DNA of 26,575 nucleotides from CAZGZD01 sp964401915 (lineage in GTDB: Bacteria > Patescibacteriota > Microgenomatia > UBA1406 > GWC2-37-13), in assembly GCA_964401915.1 (NCBI GenBank), contig CAYOAI010000016.1, positions 1 through 26,575 of the forward strand, in the 5' to 3' direction. The translations under genes were made by a program, and so were the position numbers. Below, in pieces: positions 23,222-26,575 of this stretch (positions within the stretch are counted from its first letter, which is position 1; each line of letters starts with the position of its first letter). The notes below the pieces were generated by a model, which saw nothing but the letters and a program-made list of their open reading frames with translations, was not told the DNA's origin and did not search any database.

Positions 23222-23336
23222 TTTTAATCTTCACGCCCACGTGGTCCTTCAATTCTTTTTTAATTTACTTTATCGTCTCAATTACTTGTTGGATTTAGGA
23301 AAACAGATGAGAAGTGATTATTTTTAAGCAGCTTTT

Positions 23337-24404
23337 TTAATTACAAACAATATAATGCAAGTACTCTACTGTTTTCGTTGCTTTATAATCTCTGTTTTCT
23401 GTTTTGTCCGCTTTAAAGCGATTATAAGCTTTAGTAAAGTATCCGTATTTGCCTTTTAGGCTCATTATTTCTTTAATATCGCCTAAAGTCATTAAACCTT
23501 CGTTATTGTAACTCAAAAAGATGTATTTCGCTTTTGCCTTCAAAATCAAATCCTTAAATGCTTTTTTTACTTGAGGCCTAGAACAATAAAGCGATTTTTG
23601 ATTTTGATAATCTCGCAAGCCAGTTTTCCCATGAATTTTTGGATTATCATACTTTGCGATAGTTTCAAGCAAATGATAATTTGTTGCATATTGCCTTTGA
23701 TTATATGGCGGATCTAAATATAAAATATCACCCGCAATTTTTCCTGCTACCTTATTTATATCCTCGTTAAAAACTTCGTGGTCTTGGTCGTTTATTATCA
23801 ATTCAGCAGGTTTCAAAATTAAATTAGCTTGAGCCGTCTTTTTTAATTTTTTCAGAAAAGCACCATATACGGAAGCCGTATTTGCATATTTATCAATTGA
23901 TTCAACTAAGCTTGTGATCAAAAAAAAGTACTCATCATCAGAAATTAAATTTTGTTCTTTCCAATTTTCAATTTTTTGACGGATAGCGTCACAACGCATT
24001 CCGTTTTCATCGGAAAAATATTGTCGTGGTTCTGTCTGATTTTTTGATCCTCCAAGACAATAATTTTTATAAATAAAACCCTTTACACCTTTTAAATCTG
24101 ATAAATAATTACAGACAAAATTTTTCCTATTTTTTACATCAATGTTTTTTAAATCAGGAATTTCTTTTATTAGTTTTGCAAAATTTAATTCCTTATGATT
24201 TCCAATGTAATGTCTGTTTAAAACATAGCTGTAATATTGAATATCATTAGCAATTATTTTATAACCTTTTGTTTTAAAATACCTTCCAACAATTCCAGTT
24301 CCCGCAAATAAGTCACAAAAAGTATCGCAGTTTTTATCAACCACTTTATTTATTGATTCTTCCAAGAATTCCAACAATGATAATTTACTGCCAATATAAT
24401 TCAT
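23337..24404 (-). CDS. D12-class (Dam-like) adenine-N6 DNA methyltransferase
   Basis: A 355-residue enzyme with motif X/NYIGSK at the N-terminus, SAM-binding motif I DLFAGTGIVG at 31-40 and catalytic motif IV DPPYNQRQY at 231-239, in the alpha-class order. The DPPYNQRQYATNYH form is typical of type II modification enzymes rather than housekeeping Dam. A long target-recognition region lies between residues ~90 and 220. It transfers a methyl group from SAM to adenine in the RM recognition site. It is last in the minus-strand RM operon, 3 nt after the nuclease. AT-rich codons set it apart from the his genes. Confidence 0.9.
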   Translation of the reverse strand: MNYIGSKLSLLEFLEESINKVVDKNCDTFCDLFAGTGIVGRYFKTKGYKIIANDIQYYSYVLNRHYIGNHKELNFAKLIKEIPDLKNIDVKNRKNFVCNYLSDLKGVKGFIYKNYCLGGSKNQTEPRQYFSDENGMRCDAIRQKIENWKEQNLISDDEYFFLITSLVESIDKYANTASVYGAFLKKLKKTAQANLILKPAELIINDQDHEVFNEDINKVAGKIAGDILYLDPPYNQRQYATNYHLLETIAKYDNPKIHGKTGLRDYQNQKSLYCSRPQVKKAFKDLILKAKAKYIFLSYNNEGLMTLGDIKEIMSLKGKYGYFTKAYNRFKADKTENRDYKATKTVEYLHYIVCN

Positions 24405-24407
24405 AAT

Positions 24408-25307
24408 TTAATTATGTAAGAGAATTACAAAACAAGGCACTTTATAATTTTTCTCACCAAGATTTTTGTGTTTGTAGGTGAAATTAATTTCAACTGGATT
24501 ATTTAGATCAGTTTTGTTTATAATCTCTCTAATTTTATCAATTGAAACATCCTCATCAATATAAACAACTAATAATCTTGGGTCAGCCCCAAATCTTCCT
24601 TCGTCTTGAAATTTATAAAGATATTCTGCAACAAGTTCGGGTTTATTGATTGCGACTTCTCGCCACTCATCTTTATAATGTCTTTTAAATTCATTTGTTG
24701 GACTTTTTGCAACTTTTTGATCAAAAGAAACTCCGTTAATAAAGAAGTCAACACCCCTTCTATGATTCAGTGTCGGCAAAATACTATTATTTTTTTCAAA
24801 AATCAATGTTTCTATAAAATCGTTTCGGACAGTGTTGATTTCTTTTATTCGCCTATACTTAACTGCGGCAACTTTTACTTTTTCATCTTTAACAAATCCG
24901 TTTTCTCTCTCAGAGTTTACCCTTTGCACAAATTCATCAAAAGCGCCTTGGGAAAATGGCCATGCGATACTGCCTAATTTTAAAGATTGCCATTCTTTAA
25001 TAAGTACATCCATTGCGTTATCGGCTTCTTTTCCGCTTTTATATTTTTCAGTTGCCTTAAAAATATCTCTGATTATTTTTTTGCTTTCTTCATAATCCCA
25101 GCTATCAACAACAGCTTTCCAAAGTTCCTTTGTTTCTAAAACTAAAACTTTTTTACCCGCGTTTTGTCCACGGCTAATAGTTTTGAATTTTAGAGAAGGT
25201 ATCGGTTTAATATCGTTTAATCGCAACAAATACTCGGTCGCTTTTTCTTGACTGCCGATGATTTTTCGCGCCAAATCGTCTGATAATTTTGATTTAATGT
25301 ATTCCAT
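24408..25307 (-). CDS. Type II restriction endonuclease, PD-(D/E)XK type
   Basis: A 299-residue protein placed between two DNA methyltransferases with 2-3 nt gaps. The catalytic signature is RRGVD187FFINGVSFD196-Q-K198: an acidic residue, nine residues on the D-x-K pair, and hydrophobic strands between, as in PD-(D/E)XK nucleases. The following VAKSPTNEFKRHYKDEW is a basic, helix-forming segment. The N-terminal ~150 residues have no recognised domain. Nuclease function is supported by motif plus context; the site is unknown. With two modification enzymes, the site is likely asymmetric. Confidence 0.8.
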   Translation of the reverse strand: MEYIKSKLSDDLARKIIGSQEKATEYLLRLNDIKPIPSLKFKTISRGQNAGKKVLVLETKELWKAVVDSWDYEESKKIIRDIFKATEKYKSGKEADNAMDVLIKEWQSLKLGSIAWPFSQGAFDEFVQRVNSERENGFVKDEKVKVAAVKYRRIKEINTVRNDFIETLIFEKNNSILPTLNHRRGVDFFINGVSFDQKVAKSPTNEFKRHYKDEWREVAINKPELVAEYLYKFQDEGRFGADPRLLVVYIDEDVSIDKIREIINKTDLNNPVEINFTYKHKNLGEKNYKVPCFVILLHN

Positions 25308-25309
25308 AA

Positions 25310-26092
25310 TTATTTTTTGAAAATTAAAATATACTCGTGTTTAAAAATATAATAATCGCTCGTAAGCGCTCTATATCGCCAAATTCCTTCCTTGTTTTGT
25401 TTGGCGCGGTTGCCCGCCATATTCTTAATTATAATACTTTTTAGCGTTAATCCCGATTTTTGAGCTTCATTCATACAATAAAATCCTAAAGGTATCCATT
25501 TGCCAGCGGTATATTTATCACCAATTACAATTGCTAAATATCTGCCACTTTCTAAAATTTCGATAGTGTTCTTTAAAACCTCTGCAAATTTCTCTAAAAA
25601 TTCTTTTAGCGATTTTGCATTTGATAAATCATCTTTCAAATCACTAAATTTAATAATGTCAGCATATGGCGGGTGCAAAATTGCTAACTGGATATTTTTC
25701 TTTTTGTGCTTTTTCAAAATCTCTTTTACTTTTTCAAGGGTTTCGTTTTTCGCACTATCACCAGCAATCAAATTAGAAAAATTATTTTTTGGTTCAATAT
25801 TTTTACTAACATAATCAACGAGCTTTTTTTGAATATCTACGCCGATAAAATTCCTGTTTAAACTTTCCGCTTCGTAGGCAGTCGTTCCACTTCCTAAAAA
25901 TGGATCAAAAACAATTTCATTTTTCTTTGTGTATCTTAGAATTAATTGGTGAGGGATTTGCGGAATAAAATTGCCGTGATAAAAGCCATTATGTTTTCCC
26001 GTTTTGTCTCTTTCGGGAATAATCCAAAGACTATCAGTCAAAATTTCTGATTCTTTCCAGTTACTTAACTTTAAATCATTAAAAATTGGCAT
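25310..26092 (-). CDS. DNA methyltransferase with DPFLGSGTT and HPPY motifs
   Basis: A 260-residue SAM-dependent methyltransferase and first gene of the RM operon. Motif I is V-F-D63-P-F-L-G-S-G-T-T71, followed by the YEAESLNRNFIGVDI strand; motif IV is H140-P-P-Y143 (LAILHPPYADIIKFS). Motif I therefore precedes motif IV, the reverse of classical beta-class enzymes although motif I is beta-like. HPPY in place of (D/N/S)PPY is known in some amino-methyltransferases; whether the base is adenine N6 or cytosine N4 cannot be told. It ends 2 nt before the nuclease. TAATAT lies 7 nt upstream of the ATG. Confidence 0.85.
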   Translation of the reverse strand: MPIFNDLKLSNWKESEILTDSLWIIPERDKTGKHNGFYHGNFIPQIPHQLILRYTKKNEIVFDPFLGSGTTAYEAESLNRNFIGVDIQKKLVDYVSKNIEPKNNFSNLIAGDSAKNETLEKVKEILKKHKKKNIQLAILHPPYADIIKFSDLKDDLSNAKSLKEFLEKFAEVLKNTIEILESGRYLAIVIGDKYTAGKWIPLGFYCMNEAQKSGLTLKSIIIKNMAGNRAKQNKEGIWRYRALTSDYYIFKHEYILIFKK

Positions 26093-26099
26093 ACTTATA

Positions 26100-26105
26100 A
26101 TATTA
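26100..26105 (-). promoter_or_regulatory. Possible -10 of the RM operon
   Basis: TAATAT on the minus strand, 7 nt before the methyltransferase ATG. No clear -35 or controller-protein site is visible in the 170 bp to the next gene. Confidence 0.35.
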
Positions 26106-26182
26106 AATCATGCCGCTTATATTGAGCAGGGTAAAGCTACTCATAAGGGAATTTTACCACAGATTCGACATGCTTCCCACGT

Positions 26183-26226
26183 CGTTCTTTGACAAACTCA
26201 GGACTATGAGGGACAGGCACTGAAGG
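26183..26226. repeat. REP-like intergenic repeat fragment
   Basis: TTCTTTGACAAACTCAGGAC followed by ATGAGGGACAGGC. The TTyGACnnnCTCAGG pattern is shared with the interior of the first his-operon repeat (from 13513) and is common in intergenic repeats of uncultured bacteria. It lies at the right border of the AT-rich island. Confidence 0.4.
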
Positions 26227-26263
26227 CTTTCTGGGGGTATTTGGGGTATGAGAGGGATGGAGA

Positions 26264-26449
26264 TTATTTAGCCCCAGTTTTTTTGTCCTCGATCTGCCTT
26301 AGGATCCGCTCAGCCCTTGAGAATCCAACCTTGAACTTCCTCTGAATTAGCTGTGCTAGTGGAAAGTCGAACTTAGTAAGGTACTCATACACCTGCGGAA
26401 CGAGTGGATCTTCTTCATTATCATGTGCTTTTGCAGCCTTGTCTTGCAT
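26264..26449 (-). CDS. Stand-alone FtsK-gamma-like winged-helix protein
   Basis: A 61-residue protein whose core, FPLAQLIQRKFKVGFSRAERILRQIED, matches the C-terminal gamma domain of FtsK/SpoIIIE translocases (ISLLQRRFRIGYNRAARLID-like). That domain is a winged helix that reads KOPS/SRS sequences and contacts XerD. Here it is encoded alone behind a short charged leader (MQDKAAKAHDNEEDP) with no ATPase motor in the window. The preceding VYEYLTKF helix also fits. A TATCAT box 7 nt upstream supports a separate, leaderless gene rather than a truncated FtsK. Confidence 0.65.
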   Translation of the reverse strand: MQDKAAKAHDNEEDPLVPQVYEYLTKFDFPLAQLIQRKFKVGFSRAERILRQIEDKKTGAK

Positions 26450-26456
26450 AGTGCAT

Positions 26457-26462
26457 ATGATA
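26457..26462 (-). promoter_or_regulatory. -10 element of the FtsK-gamma-like gene
   Basis: TATCAT on the minus strand, 7 nt before the ATG. It lies in the 49-bp gap after the XRE-type gene. Confidence 0.4.
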
Positions 26463-26498
26463 CTAATTCTGACGAGACTTTGGAGGGGTTATGCTCGA

Positions 26499-26575
26499 TT
26501 ACTTGAACCGGATCTCGAGGCGCTTGCCAAGAGCATTGGCTACTTTGGATAAAAAGTAGATTGAGGGATCGATAA
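26499..26575 (-). CDS. C-terminus of an XRE-family (HigA-like) antitoxin, truncated by window edge
   Basis: The last 24 codons are visible and read IDPSIYFLSKVANALGKRLEIRFK before a TAA stop. The ending 'L-x-K-(V/I)-A-x-ALGKRLEIRF' is typical of XRE/HigA-type antitoxins and small HTH repressors. A toxin gene may lie further right outside the window. Identification rests on the short tail only. Confidence 0.55.
   Translation of the reverse strand, partial: IDPSIYFLSKVANALGKRLEIRFK

Noticed and set aside
23085..26092. SAM riboswitch regulating the RM methyltransferases
   Set aside because: The riboswitch and its own promoter lie downstream of the RM operon on the same strand, so it can only act on genes to its left.
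1..26575. Reassigned UGA codon (code 25)
   Set aside because: UGA ends hisG, the DUF167 gene and the nucleotidyltransferase-fold gene, and no gene needs in-frame UGA.
1..26575. CRISPR array or insertion-sequence transposase
   Set aside because: No regularly spaced direct repeats and no transposase-like ORF were seen on either strand.

Overview
This 26.6 kb window looks like a chromosomal segment of a small-genome, uncultured-type bacterium, most plausibly Candidate Phyla Radiation (Patescibacteria). That placement is inferred from gene style: many short proteins without a recognised family, few Shine-Dalgarno sites, many predicted leaderless genes and known-style intergenic repeats. UGA is an ordinary stop codon here (hisG and the DUF167 gene end in it), which argues against the code-25 lineages Gracilibacteria and Absconditabacteria.

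Layout. 1-1.5 kb: a CsoR-type repressor with a visible operator, followed by a VKOR-family protein and the first codons of another gene; a PQ-loop-like membrane protein is divergent. 1.5-5.7 kb: a PNPOx-like flavoprotein, an SDR oxidoreductase, a hypothetical protein, a polytopic membrane protein and a CNNM/CBS (HlyC/CorC) protein. 5.8 kb: tRNA-Trp. 5.9-10.9 kb: a large HExxHH metallopeptidase-like protein, a nucleotidyltransferase-fold protein, an MFS transporter, a Rossmann NAD(P)-binding protein and a DUF167 protein.

10.9-18.7 kb holds a complete histidine operon, hisG-hisD-hisC/histidinol-phosphatase fusion-hisB-hisH-hisA-hisF-hisIE, covering every step from PRPP and ATP to histidine. Its divergent neighbour is a TrpR/YerC-like repressor, and a strong palindrome lies in the shared control region. 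Two MITE-like elements with related terminal inverted repeats interrupt the operon.

18.7-22.4 kb carries lineage-specific hypotheticals, including a 492-residue protein with five tandem helix-turn-helix units. 22.4-26.1 kb is a visibly AT-rich island. It has a SAM-I riboswitch with its own promoter and terminator in front of a zinc-ribbon/YbjN-like gene, and a type II restriction-modification operon of methyltransferase, PD-(D/E)XK nuclease and second methyltransferase. The right edge has a stand-alone FtsK-gamma-like protein and the C-terminus of an XRE-type (HigA-like) antitoxin.

Across the window, -10 hexamers repeatedly sit 6-7 nt before the start codon, so much of this genome is probably transcribed into leaderless mRNAs.
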